64,000 bases of DNA, taken from the NCBI RefSeq assembly GCF_006757745.1, contig NZ_AP019740.1, positions 1,798,001-1,862,000 of the forward strand. The letters are read 5' to 3'. The position numbers were made by a program, and so were the translations under genes. Origin of the DNA: Acinetobacter radioresistens DSM 6976 = NBRC 102413 = CIP 103788 (GTDB lineage: Bacteria > Pseudomonadota > Gammaproteobacteria > Pseudomonadales > Moraxellaceae). A model generated the notes under the pieces. That model was not told the origin of the DNA, did no database searches, and saw only the letters and a program-made list of their open reading frames with translations. Below, piece by piece: positions 47,805 to 57,340 of the stretch (positions are counted from its first letter, which is position 1; the number at the start of each line of letters is the position of its first letter).

Positions 47805-48938
47805 TTACTCTCCCCATACTTCTGCCACAATTTCATTCACTAATTGAAGTTTGCGCCACTGTGCGTCGTAAGGGACTCTATTTCCTTCTTCGGTTGAAGA
47901 GAAGCCACATTGTGGACTAAGTGCGAGCTGTTCAAGTGGTAAATATTGGGAAGCTTCATGAATACGTGCGATGATGGCCTGTTTATTTTCCAGCTCTTCT
48001 ACCTTCGAAGTAATCAGACCGAGAACAACTTCTGCATTACTGCCTTGTAGTTTAGCTAAAGGTTCAAAACCACCTGCGCGCTCTGTGTCATATTCCAGAA
48101 AATAGCGGTCTATATTTTTAAGATGTTTAAAGATATAGTCTTCTATGGATTCATATCCACCCTGGTAGTGCCAGGTAGAAGAAAAATTACCACGACAGAT
48201 ATGCAGACCAACCACCAGATCTTCGGGTTTATTTTCAAGGGCAATATTCAGGGTCTGAACACAAAAGTCAGCTAACTGGTCCAAGTCGACCCCGGCGGCT
48301 TGCTCACGCGCACGGTCTTCTTCACTGATCAAATACGCCCAGAATACATCATCAATCTGCAAATATCGGCAGCCCAAGTCATGAAATGCTTGTACTGCTT
48401 TGCGGTAAGCCAGTCCCAAGTCAACCACATATTGCTGAATATCTTCACCATACGTATTATTAAAACGTAATTTAGGCCGCATCATCATATTTGGACTTGG
48501 AATGGTCATTTTGGCCATACCATTAGTGCCTACCGCATCATGCAAAAATTTATAATGCGCCAGATGTGGATGATTTTCTGGAAAATCGAGTTTGCCTACA
48601 ATACGTACATTATGGGGCTTGGTCTCGATACCATGAAACTTTAAACCGACACTATCCTCATACCCTTCAGCACCGATCAGGTTTTCCATAAAATCATAAT
48701 GCCACCAAGCACGACGTAATTCGCCATCAGTAATTGCCTTGATATTATTTTCTTTTTGCAACGCAATAATCTTTAATATTTCTTCATTTTCGATCTGAGT
48801 AAGTTCAGCTTGGCTCAATTTGGCATCAGCAACAGCTTGACGTGCTTCTTTTAGTCGTAAAGGACGTAGGAAACTGCCCACATGATCAGCTTTATAGCCA
48901 GCATATAGCTTTCGGGCTTGAGGAGAAGTATTGCTCAT
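47805..48938 (-). CDS. MetE-like (cobalamin-independent methionine synthase, C-terminal type)
   Basis: A 377-residue protein of the YxjG/YxjH type, corresponding to the C-terminal TIM barrel of MetE. It has ADHVGSFLRP near the N terminus, YLQIDDVFWAYL, the zinc-site GLHICRGN, the Asp/Glu region FLEYDTERAGGFEPL and the final LSPQCGFSSTEEGN. Such short forms transfer a methyl group to homocysteine from an unspecified donor and lack the folate-binding N-terminal half. The IS has landed 20 bp after its stop, so the gene is intact but its original terminator is probably displaced. Confidence 0.85.
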   Translation of the reverse strand: MSNTSPQARKLYAGYKADHVGSFLRPLRLKEARQAVADAKLSQAELTQIENEEILKIIALQKENNIKAITDGELRRAWWHYDFMENLIGAEGYEDSVGLKFHGIETKPHNVRIVGKLDFPENHPHLAHYKFLHDAVGTNGMAKMTIPSPNMMMRPKLRFNNTYGEDIQQYVVDLGLAYRKAVQAFHDLGCRYLQIDDVFWAYLISEEDRAREQAAGVDLDQLADFCVQTLNIALENKPEDLVVGLHICRGNFSSTWHYQGGYESIEDYIFKHLKNIDRYFLEYDTERAGGFEPLAKLQGSNAEVVLGLITSKVEELENKQAIIARIHEASQYLPLEQLALSPQCGFSSTEEGNRVPYDAQWRKLQLVNEIVAEVWGE

Positions 48939-49547
48939 AAATCAGCCTTAATATTAATAAAATTCAATATATTTTCATTAAATACAATTTTATTCACTTT
49001 AGCGAATGCTCAAAAAACAACCTTAAAATAAATTATAAATATAAAAAACAAAATCTTATATTAATATGTGCTGATTAAAACAACACTATAATGAGTAAAA
49101 CTCAAGTTAAATTGAAAATATATCAGCCTGTGAAGTGATAGAATTCAAAAAGGGCTTTATTTATCAGTCAACTGTTATTTGAATATTTAAATATGACTTC
49201 TTAGAGTTTAGAAAATAATAAACTAATAACAATAGATTGAATTCATCAAATTCTTAGCCAAAAGTTTTTTTATTTAGTTATAGTACTGTAAAAATTATAT
49301 CAACCCACAACAGCCAGAATTTTCTGACTCTGCAAATGCCTTTTAATAGACTCCAATTTTTATCCGTATTTAATAATTCTATTGCTGGTGTTATTTGTAA
49401 CAAATGTCATTACTCATGAGTAGCAACTATGGGGTATTAACTAATTCAGCTCTTGATACAGTTTGACCTGCATGAGAAACAGCGATGCTCTTGTCATAGG
49501 TGTATTATGTAATTTATTTTTCAGACCTTATTCTTCTGCAGTACATA
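48939..49547. other. Gene-free region before the GGDEF/EAL gene
   Basis: About 610 bp, AT-rich. TACTCATGAGTA (about 49412-49423) is a small perfect palindrome. No supported reading frame or RNA gene. Confidence 0.45.
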
Positions 49548-52115
49548 TTAACCTAATGATGAAATATAGATAGTTTTTAATTCAGTTATAGGCGCAGGAC
49601 GGGCATAAAAATAACCTTGTAAAAGATCGCAGCCCTGCTGGTAGAGAAAGGCCGCCTGTTTCAGGGTTTCGACTCCCTCGGCTACAACTTCCAGGTTTAA
49701 TTGATGAGCCAGATGGATAATAGACTGAACTATCGCAGCATCCTGGTCACTCTCTGTAAGATGCTCAATAAAACTTCGATCCAGTTTGATCTGGTTAATT
49801 GGTAAACGTCGTAAATAGCTCAAACTGGAATAACCTGTACCAAAGTCATCTATAGATACCTGTACCCCTAGCTCTCGTATAGATTTTAAAATTTCAATAG
49901 CACGGTCAGCGCCAATAATTACCATACCCTCAGTGACTTCTATTTTGAGAAGCTCAGGTGTTAATTTGCTAATTTCCAGTGCATGTTCCAGTTCTTGCAA
50001 GAAACCTGCTCTACGAAACTGTAAAGGCGAAATATTAACCGAAACAGTAAGCTGACTCTGATGAGTCTTATTCCATTCAGCAATATCCATACAGGCTTTT
50101 TTGAGCACCCATTGTCCAATTGCAACAATCTGTCCCGTTCTTTCAGCTAAAGGAATAAAAATATCAGGAAAAATATATCCCCGCTGTGGATGATTCCAGC
50201 GGATGAGTGCTTCCACGCCTTTGACCAGACCTGTTGCAGGATTAATCAAGGGTTGGTAAAAGAGGTTAAATTGATTATCGTTTAAAGCTTCCATCAGCTC
50301 TAGGCGTAAGTGCGCGTAGTCAATTACTGGCATAACTTTTTTATTGGCTTCTTCATACCAGTGCCAGGTATTACGACCTTGTCTTTTTGCTTCTTTCATG
50401 GCTAAAACAGCATGATATAAAAGTTCTGACGAACGCTGTATAGAACAGTCATCAGCGACAATACCAATACTGGCACTCAGATGGATTTTATGCTCATCAA
50501 TTTGAAAAGGTTGTGTAAAGAGTTTTAGAATCTCTTCAGCAGTTGTAATTACTTCTGACCGTTTATTTCGATTCACCATTAATAACGCAAACTCATCACC
50601 TGCAAAACGGCCCAGGAAATCGCCAGTTTGTAAAAGTGCTTGCAGGCGATCGCTTACACTTTTAATAATCTGGTCACCAATCAGGTGCCCCAGACTATCA
50701 TTGAGCGGCTTAAAATCGTCTAGGTCAATATAACAAAGGAATAAGGGCTTAGAACTATGATGTTGAGTTTTGAAGGCCTGCTGTAAGTTGGTTTCAAAGG
50801 TCTGCCGGTTAGCTAGACCAGTCAAATGATCATGACTATGCTGATGGGTAATATAGTCTTCATGAATACGCTGTTGAGTAATATCTTCCTGAATTCCCAA
50901 AAAATGTGTACATCTACCTGCCTCATCAAAAACCGGACCCAACATTAAACGGTTCCAGAACCAGCTCCCGTCTTTACGATAATTTTTAACGGTTACTTGT
51001 ATTTCTTTGTGTTCCTTTAAAGCCCGCTGTACTAAAGCAATCTTTTCAGCTTCTGTCTCCGGCCCTTGCAAAAAGTGGCATGTCTTGCCCATAACATCTT
51101 CTTCGGTATAACCCGTCATATGTAAAAAGGCTGGATTAACATAAACGATTTTTCGCTCGGCGGTAGCATCCGTAATTATAATTCCATTAGGACTGGCATT
51201 CACTCCACGTTTTAATAACCGCAAGTGTTCCTGATTTTTACGCCGTAATGTAATATCACGGGCAATACCGAATACTCCCGTTACCTGATGATTTTGTTTA
51301 ATCGGTAAATTAGTCAGATCGAGCCAGATCATTTCACCAGAAGCATGATAAGCCGGAATTTCATAGTATTGTGCATTTCCCTGCATTGCCTCTTTAAACG
51401 CTTTATCTGCAATATCACGATATTCAGCAGGTAAAAATGAACTGTAATGCTTTCCCCTGATTTGCTCATCAGAAAAACCAATAATTTTACGAGAGGCAAT
51501 ATTTGTACTCACCATGATACCTTGCGTATCAATTTCAAAAATTGCATCAGGGTGATAAGTATAAAAAGAACTATATTTTTCGCTTATTGCAATTCTCTGC
51601 TTGCGTTCAAGGTCAAGTTCGATTGCCAAGGCAACCATGGCCGCAGCCTGTTTTAATAACTTGATATTATGATCAGTAGGTTTTCTTAATGTCCGATAAT
51701 AAGTTGCAAACGTCCCGTAAAGAGTTCCCCGTGCACTAAGAATAGGCGTCGACCAGCAGGTATAAAGCTTTTCGAGCTTGATCGAGGCCTGATAGGGAGT
51801 CCAGTAAATATCTTTCAATAAATTTTCACTGACGACCATTTTACGCAAATATGCTGCCCTGCCACATGTTCTTTCATCTGGTGCAATATTTATATTGTCT
51901 ATGGTCTCCCCATACTGTTTAGAAAAATTCTGCTTGCCGCTAGTAAATTTCAGAATTTGTTCCTGTTCAGAATAAAGCATAATTGCTACAAGAACATTTG
52001 AAATGCGGGACTCTAGCCAGGTACTTGCCGCGCTTAAAATAAGATGAAGTTCAGTATGCTGACCAATCAGATTAAAAATATGGTAAGTATCGTGGTCATC
52101 ACAATTGTTATTCAT
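49548..52115 (-). CDS. GAF-PAS-PAS-GGDEF-EAL cyclic-di-GMP protein
   Basis: An 855-residue soluble signalling protein. The GAF domain covers about residues 15-165, two PAS/PAC domains about 180-300 and 305-430 (GKTCHFLQGPETE resembles LOV-type PAS but the flavin Cys context is incomplete). The GGDEF domain is about 435-590 and the EAL domain about 605-850. The cyclase signature reads RFAGDEF, one Gly replaced by Ala, and the inhibitory RxxD site has Gln for Arg. The EAL domain looks active: EALIRW, SVNISPLQF, DDFGTGYSSLSYL, KLDRSFI and EGVET are present. Net c-di-GMP breakdown is the likelier output. Confidence 0.9.
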   Translation of the reverse strand: MNNNCDDHDTYHIFNLIGQHTELHLILSAASTWLESRISNVLVAIMLYSEQEQILKFTSGKQNFSKQYGETIDNINIAPDERTCGRAAYLRKMVVSENLLKDIYWTPYQASIKLEKLYTCWSTPILSARGTLYGTFATYYRTLRKPTDHNIKLLKQAAAMVALAIELDLERKQRIAISEKYSSFYTYHPDAIFEIDTQGIMVSTNIASRKIIGFSDEQIRGKHYSSFLPAEYRDIADKAFKEAMQGNAQYYEIPAYHASGEMIWLDLTNLPIKQNHQVTGVFGIARDITLRRKNQEHLRLLKRGVNASPNGIIITDATAERKIVYVNPAFLHMTGYTEEDVMGKTCHFLQGPETEAEKIALVQRALKEHKEIQVTVKNYRKDGSWFWNRLMLGPVFDEAGRCTHFLGIQEDITQQRIHEDYITHQHSHDHLTGLANRQTFETNLQQAFKTQHHSSKPLFLCYIDLDDFKPLNDSLGHLIGDQIIKSVSDRLQALLQTGDFLGRFAGDEFALLMVNRNKRSEVITTAEEILKLFTQPFQIDEHKIHLSASIGIVADDCSIQRSSELLYHAVLAMKEAKRQGRNTWHWYEEANKKVMPVIDYAHLRLELMEALNDNQFNLFYQPLINPATGLVKGVEALIRWNHPQRGYIFPDIFIPLAERTGQIVAIGQWVLKKACMDIAEWNKTHQSQLTVSVNISPLQFRRAGFLQELEHALEISKLTPELLKIEVTEGMVIIGADRAIEILKSIRELGVQVSIDDFGTGYSSLSYLRRLPINQIKLDRSFIEHLTESDQDAAIVQSIIHLAHQLNLEVVAEGVETLKQAAFLYQQGCDLLQGYFYARPAPITELKTIYISSLG

Positions 52116-52743
52116 TTAGAATCCCTAACCTCCTTGGCTCTCTTACATTCTAGCTTTATCCCTAGCCTTATTATTATAACAAACTACCTTAATTCACCAT
52201 TTTTCTACATTAGTTGCCTATTTTTTGTTTTTAGAAAGTAATCTTGATTCAGTTTTACCATTTTTTATCTGCTGAAATCTAGCTCCAAGAAGGTTTTAAT
52301 TAGAATTAAATCAATCTGGCCCTGATCCAGCTTCATAGTTTAATTTTTTACATAATTAAAATTTTAATAAAATCTATTAGACTTTTATACTAAAGATATA
52401 AATGTATAGATATTAGCTTTAAGTTAATTTAAATAATATAGGTTAATACTTATTAATTTCTTATAAATATAAATTTTAAATTTATTTCTTAAGCAAAATA
52501 GAATAATTAAAATATATTACCTTATACCATTTATAAATTTTAATTTACATAAAGATAATAAAACTATATAAAAATAGATTTCAATCGAATATATATAATT
52601 TTCTAAGGCCGCTTTATATTGGGGCTTAAATTAGTTCTATTTCTAAAAATTTACATAAATTTTAAATTAGATCAAGAATTTTATTTAAATATTAATTTAT
52701 ATTTTTCAGCAAATTAATATATTTTATTTTTTATTTAGAAAAC
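52116..52743. other. Gene-free AT-rich region before the NCS1 permease
   Basis: About 630 bp, one of the most AT-rich stretches in the window. It holds the divergent upstream regions of the GGDEF/EAL and permease genes. An activator site for the sigma-54 promoter would be expected here, but I could not point to one. Confidence 0.45.
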
Positions 52744-52759
52744 TGGCACTACTTTTGCT
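52744..52759 (+). promoter_or_regulatory. Sigma-54 (RpoN) promoter of the NCS1 permease
   Basis: TGGCAC (52744-52749), 5 bp, then TTGCT (52755-52759). This has the -24 GG and -12 GC dinucleotides at the exact sigma-54 spacing and is close to a perfect match to TGGCAC-N5-TTGCW. It lies 43 bp before the ATG. It indicates nitrogen (NtrC-type) control. Confidence 0.85.
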
Positions 52760-52801
52760 AAGCATTTAGACAGACACAAAATAAAAACAGGAGTGTTTGT
52801 G

Positions 52802-54409
52802 ATGCATAACTCATCAGCAACAGATGTACTAGAGAATAGTCCTTCTTCTGCCGCCAATGAAACCCTAGAGGATTATACGTTACGTTATGCGCCTCACAGT
52901 TTTAGACGCTGGAGTCCAAAGGTAGTAGCCATTACAGCATTAGGCGGAATTGCTTATCTGGCAGATTTTTCTATTGGTGCCAGTATCGGCATGGCATATG
53001 GTACTACAAATGCAGTGTTTTCAATTCTATTTGCGGCGCTCATTATTTTTTTAACAGGTATTCCACTGGCTTATTATGCAGCACGTTACAATATTGATCT
53101 GGACCTGATTACACGTGGAGCTGGATTTGGCTACTTTGGTTCAGTGCTAACCAGTATCATCTTTGCCAGTTTTACCTTTATTTTCTTTGCGCTTGAGGGA
53201 TCAATTATGGCGCAAGGCTTGTTACTGGGTTTAGGTATTCCCCTCTGGGCAGGCTATCTGGTCTCTACCGTGCTGGTTATTCCACTAGTTATTTATGGTA
53301 TGAAAGCTCTCACTAAATTACAGGTCTGGACTACCCCAATCTGGCTGATACTGATGATCGGACCGGTCGCTTATCTGATTTATCAGGAACCTGATCTGAT
53401 AAGCCAGTTTGCTGCTTATGGCGGAAATGAGGGATTTGCAGTATTAGACATGGCAGCAATCATGCTGGGTGCAGGAATCTGTCTTTCACTCATCATGCAA
53501 ATTGGTGAACAGATTGATTACCTGCGTTTTATGCCCGCTAAAACTAAGGAAAATAGTAAATCCTGGTGGATCGCAGTAATTTCTGCAGGTCCGGGCTGGG
53601 TCATTTTGGGTGCAATCAAGCAAATTATTGGGGCATTTTTAGGTTTTTATCTTCTTACAAAAATTCCAGGTGTAAACAGTACTGAACCTGTGCAACAGTT
53701 CAATGCAGCATTCCATGACATGTTACCAGGCTGGCTGGCTCTCAGTCTTGCTGTCATTCTGGTGGTAATTTCACAGATCAAAATCAATGTTACCAATGCC
53801 TATTCAGGATCACTGGCTTGGACGAGTGCTTATACCCGTATTACCAAGCATTATCCGGGTCGGATTATCTTTGTGATGGTCAATCTGGCCATTGCACTGG
53901 CACTGATGGAAGGCAATATGTTTGCAGTTTTAGGTAAAATCCTAGGTTTTTACTCTAACTTTGCAATAGCCTGGGTAGTGGTGGTCGCGACTGATATTGC
54001 TATTAATAAATATGTACTAAAGCTTTCTCCTAAAGAGCCTGAATACCGCCGTGACATGCTTTATAACATTAACCCGGTAGGCATGGTGTCATTTCTGGTA
54101 GCGGCTGGTTTATCTATTGCGGCATTCTTTGGCCTGCTTGGTGAATTTCTGGCACCTTATTCCCCTCTGATTGCACTGTTGGTAGCTTTTATCCTGACGC
54201 CCCTGATGGGTTTACTGACCAAGGGCAAATACTATATTAAAAATACTAATGATGGCCTGAAAGAGGCACGCTACGATACAGAAGGGACACCGGTAGCAAC
54301 TGTCTATCACTGTGTAGCATGTAATGAAAATTATGAACGGCCAGATGTGATGTATTCGCATCGGCACAGTGGAGTGATCTGTTCTTTGTGCAAAACAATG
54401 GAAAAATAA
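52802..54409 (+). CDS. NCS1-family purine/pyrimidine permease with zinc-ribbon tail
   Basis: A 535-residue transporter from the ATG at 52802 (AGGAG 10 nt upstream; the GTG at 52793 is too close to it). About 12 membrane helices cover residues 45-500, with the NCS1 features GGIAYLADFSIGASIGMAYG and RGAGFGYFGSVL. The last 35 residues form CVACNENYERPD and GVICSLCK, two Cys-x2-Cys pairs of a rubredoxin-like zinc ribbon. NCS1 proteins import cytosine, purines, allantoin or uracil. The sigma-54 promoter and the nearby urease operon support use as a nitrogen source. The exact substrate is unknown. Confidence 0.85.
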   Translation: MHNSSATDVLENSPSSAANETLEDYTLRYAPHSFRRWSPKVVAITALGGIAYLADFSIGASIGMAYGTTNAVFSILFAALIIFLTGIPLAYYAARYNIDLDLITRGAGFGYFGSVLTSIIFASFTFIFFALEGSIMAQGLLLGLGIPLWAGYLVSTVLVIPLVIYGMKALTKLQVWTTPIWLILMIGPVAYLIYQEPDLISQFAAYGGNEGFAVLDMAAIMLGAGICLSLIMQIGEQIDYLRFMPAKTKENSKSWWIAVISAGPGWVILGAIKQIIGAFLGFYLLTKIPGVNSTEPVQQFNAAFHDMLPGWLALSLAVILVVISQIKINVTNAYSGSLAWTSAYTRITKHYPGRIIFVMVNLAIALALMEGNMFAVLGKILGFYSNFAIAWVVVVATDIAINKYVLKLSPKEPEYRRDMLYNINPVGMVSFLVAAGLSIAAFFGLLGEFLAPYSPLIALLVAFILTPLMGLLTKGKYYIKNTNDGLKEARYDTEGTPVATVYHCVACNENYERPDVMYSHRHSGVICSLCKTMEK

Positions 54410-54461
54410 TAAATATAAGAGAACAAGAATAAAAATAAAGAAAATAATAAAATCATACATC

Positions 54462-54490
54462 AGGCTTCTATTTAGAAGCCTATTTTTATT
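54462..54490 (+). terminator. Terminator of the NCS1 permease
   Basis: Stem AGGCTTCT / AGAAGCCT, loop ATTT, followed by ATTTTTATT. Confidence 0.85.
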
Positions 54491-54826
54491 GCCAGATATT
54501 AATATTTTGTACTGATTAATTTATTTCGAAGTATTTATTATTAATCTTTTAAAATAATTAATTCACTCTTATTTTAAATTTAATGATAATTAAAAATGAA
54601 ATATCTTATATTTGAATAATTAAACATCTCTATTATTAAATTCTTCAGCTACTTTAGACTATAGCGATAATTAACTTGATATAGATAATGCTAATTTTCT
54701 AAAGCTGATTACTCATGCCTTAACTTGATACAAGGCAAGATGCATAGCTGCCTGTATCCATAGAATTTCAGAAGAGTTAAGAGCCAAACAAGTATTTAGC
54801 TCTTAAACAGCAGGAAATAAGAAAAA
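54491..54826. other. Gene-free region at the end of the urease operon
   Basis: 336 bp, AT-rich. TTAAGAGC / GCTCTTAA (54777-54806, 14-nt loop) lies about 20-50 bp after the ureJ stop and could be a 3'-end hairpin, but it lacks a T-run. Confidence 0.4.
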
Positions 54827-55396
54827 CTAAGCAAGGCCTATCAGGGCCACAATTGCTGCACACGCCCCAACAATTTTTTTGCCATAAGGAATATAGCGTG
54901 TAATCAATGCTCCAAGGCCCAAGCCTGCGGTATAAATCAAAGACATCGCTATTATCATACCTGAAACAAGTCCGGCGATATGGCCTGAATGACCGAGCTC
55001 ATTACCATGAGCAATACCATGAAAAGTCACCAGTAATGCTGTAGCCACAGGTAAAATTATTCTGGATTTTGACCATAGTGCAAGAGTAACCATCAACAGT
55101 GAGGCAATAATGCCATACTCGGCAAGACTGCTCGAAAATAACTGTTGCTGACCCAGCACGAAACCAAATACCAGTGCGGTAGCCATACTGGCCATGCCAA
55201 GTATTTTCCACTGTCTGGCTGCGGACCAAAGTAAAACGCCCAACGCCAGTGCCATAATCATATGGTCCATGCCTGTAAAAGGATGCAGGAAACCCGCGCT
55301 AAAACCTGAGTGATGGTCATGCCCCGGATGTGCCTGACTGACTGCCGGTATCAGGCCAAGCATTATTAAACTGGCTCTTTGAATGATATTTTTCAT
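54827..55396 (-). CDS. ureJ: HupE/UreJ-family nickel permease
   Basis: A 189-residue protein from the ATG at 55396 (GAGGAC 7 nt upstream). A signal peptide (about residues 1-21) is followed by the family signature HPGHDHHSGFSAGFLHPFTGMDHM, rich in metal-binding His, and about six membrane helices including VTFHGIAHGNELGH. HupE/UreJ proteins move nickel for hydrogenase or urease assembly. It is the last gene of the urease operon, starting 11 bp after the ureG stop. Confidence 0.88.
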   Translation of the reverse strand: MKNIIQRASLIMLGLIPAVSQAHPGHDHHSGFSAGFLHPFTGMDHMIMALALGVLLWSAARQWKILGMASMATALVFGFVLGQQQLFSSSLAEYGIIASLLMVTLALWSKSRIILPVATALLVTFHGIAHGNELGHSGHIAGLVSGMIIAMSLIYTAGLGLGALITRYIPYGKKIVGACAAIVALIGLA

Positions 55397-55406
55397 ATAA
55401 GTGTCC

Positions 55407-56021
55407 TCAGGCTTTAAATAGTCCTTGTTTTTCAATAAATTCTATAATTTCATTTAAACCATCTTGGGTTTTCATGTTGGAAAATAAAAATGGTTTTTCA
55501 CCACGCATACGTTTGGCGTCTTGGTCCATAACGTCCAGATTTGCTCCAACCATTGGCGCCAGATCAGTTTTATTGATAATCAGAAGATCAGATTTAGTAA
55601 TTCCCGGCCCGCCTTTACGTGGAATTTTTTCTCCTCCTGCAACATCGATGACATATAGTGTCAGATCAGAAAGTTCAGGACTAAACGTTGCGGCCAGATT
55701 ATCTCCACCACTTTCAATAATGATCAGTTCCAGTCCATCAAACTTCTCACATAAATCATCAATCGCTGCCAGATTAATTGAAGCATCCTCACGAATAGCG
55801 GTATGCGGACAGCCTCCTGTCTCTACCCCGACAATACGATCTGGACTCATAGCCTCATGACGGGTCAGGAAGTTTGAATCTTCCTTGGTGTAGATATCAT
55901 TAGTGACCACGGCCATATTGTATTTATCCCGTAAGACACGGCATAGATTCAAGGTAAGAGCTGTTTTACCTGAACCCACCGGTCCGCCAATGCCTACTCT
56001 TAATGGACTACGTTCTGTCAT
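55407..56021 (-). CDS. ureG: Urease accessory GTPase UreG
   Basis: A 204-residue SIMIBI GTPase. The P-loop is [14 protein letters not shown], the metal-binding segment is [19 protein letters not shown] (Cys-Pro-His), followed by [14 protein letters not shown] and the guanine motif INKTDLAP. It delivers nickel to apo-urease with UreD, UreE and UreF in a GTP-dependent way. It lies 56 bp after ureF. Confidence 0.96.
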   Translation of the reverse strand: MTERSPLRVGIGGPVGSGKTALTLNLCRVLRDKYNMAVVTNDIYTKEDSNFLTRHEAMSPDRIVGVETGGCPHTAIREDASINLAAIDDLCEKFDGLELIIIESGGDNLAATFSPELSDLTLYVIDVAGGEKIPRKGGPGITKSDLLIINKTDLAPMVGANLDVMDQDAKRMRGEKPFLFSNMKTQDGLNEIIEFIEKQGLFKA

Positions 56022-56077
56022 CTTGTTTTCCTTTTTAATTTCACAACTTACTTTGAATTTTTAAACCAGCGCTTCAT

Positions 56078-56749
56078 TCATGACCTAAATAAACGTGAAT
56101 ATTGGGTTTCATGTGCCATACTCAGCATGGCATATTGCGGCAAACTGCTACTCAGTTCATCATCCTGTAGTGTTAAAGCCTGCTCTACCGCCTGCGGGAT
56201 CAGTTTATGCAGCTGCCATAGAATGCGCTGGCCACTCATCTGTCCAAGTGGAATAGTCTTGACTGCTGCCAGTACCTGATTTTCCAGAACACTAAAGCTA
56301 TAAGCAGTTAAGACATCAGCTATATTTAGTTGTAGTTGGCCACATAACTGGGCATATACCGGAACAAAACCAAACTGTTTTTTAACAGTTACTGGAAGTT
56401 TTAGAACATCTCGTATCCAGGCATTTAGGGAAAACGCCAGTTGCTGTGACTCCGCCAGCAATTCTCTGCTTTCACGACTGGCACGATATAAGTTTGCCCA
56501 GTATAAAAATTGCTCTTCATTGGCGTAAAACTGTATCAGGCGTTGAAGTACGGGCAATTCAAAGCGTACTAGCAGCATTTCAAGTACTTCTTCAAAATAG
56601 GCAATACTAGAAACTTCATCATGAATAAAGCCCTGATCAATCGCACTTTCCACCCCCTGCGAATAGCAGTAAGCGCCTACCGGCAAGGCTGTAGAAGAGA
56701 GTGTTAGCAGTTTGAGAAGCTGGCTGGCATTAGTGATGGCCATGAGCAT
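56078..56749 (-). CDS. ureF: Urease accessory protein UreF
   Basis: A 223-residue all-helical protein with the UreF hallmarks [21 protein letters not shown] near the N terminus and [20 protein letters not shown] near the C terminus. It acts with UreD as the GTPase-gating scaffold for nickel insertion. Two ATG codons (56749, 56743) are possible; both overlap the end of ureE, implying translational coupling. Confidence 0.93.
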   Translation of the reverse strand: MLMAITNASQLLKLLTLSSTALPVGAYCYSQGVESAIDQGFIHDEVSSIAYFEEVLEMLLVRFELPVLQRLIQFYANEEQFLYWANLYRASRESRELLAESQQLAFSLNAWIRDVLKLPVTVKKQFGFVPVYAQLCGQLQLNIADVLTAYSFSVLENQVLAAVKTIPLGQMSGQRILWQLHKLIPQAVEQALTLQDDELSSSLPQYAMLSMAHETQYSRLFRS

Positions 56750-57215
56750 GTAAAGCTTTAATTGGACTTAGACGATGTTCATGACTGTGTTGTGCATAGG
56801 CACCACTTTCTGGTTCAAAAGGATGCTCGATCTCAGCAACGGTTAGACCCAGTCCTGTAACCATTTCTGCCAGCACATGGTCAGGTTCAAAATATAAAGC
56901 GCTAGGTGTGAGCATCAGCGGAACATGACGGTTACCTAGGTGATAGGCTGCTTTTACCAAATCAAAGTCGCTCTGGGCGATCACCTGCATCAAATGTTCA
57001 GGTTTGGCATCTATACGCAAAATATCACCCTGCTCTGTGGCAATAAATGAACCACTTCTTAAAATACCTGTACGAGGTAAATCTGCACCAATATCGATAC
57101 CTGAATTTAAGGTCGCACGAAAACGGCTTTTTTGACGGGTATCAAATGTCAGCTCAACAATTTCAAAGGAACTGTTATGTTGAATAGTCTCTAATCGCTG
57201 GGTATAGATTTTCAT
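56730..57215 (-). CDS. ureE: Urease nickel chaperone UreE
   Basis: A 161-residue protein from the ATG at 57215, with AAGGAT 6-8 nt upstream; the open frame to 57248 has no ribosome site. The peptide-binding N-terminal domain is followed by the metal domain with [13 protein letters not shown] (conserved His), and the C-terminal tail [19 protein letters not shown] is His-rich and binds additional Ni. It is separated from ureC by about 1.3 kb of inserted DNA, which is abnormal for this operon. A promoter inside or after the insert, or read-through, would be needed to express ureEFGJ. Confidence 0.93.
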   Translation of the reverse strand: MKIYTQRLETIQHNSSFEIVELTFDTRQKSRFRATLNSGIDIGADLPRTGILRSGSFIATEQGDILRIDAKPEHLMQVIAQSDFDLVKAAYHLGNRHVPLMLTPSALYFEPDHVLAEMVTGLGLTVAEIEHPFEPESGAYAQHSHEHRLSPIKALHAHGHH

Positions 57216-57340
57216 GCTTATCCTTTTTAAAGCAAAGATCCCTAACAATTGAATGTTTCATGATTCTCATATCAACTGTCAGTAGTTTTACGCCTCAAAA
57301 TTAAGCATTTTTCGTGCCAATAAGGTTTTTATTGGTGCAT

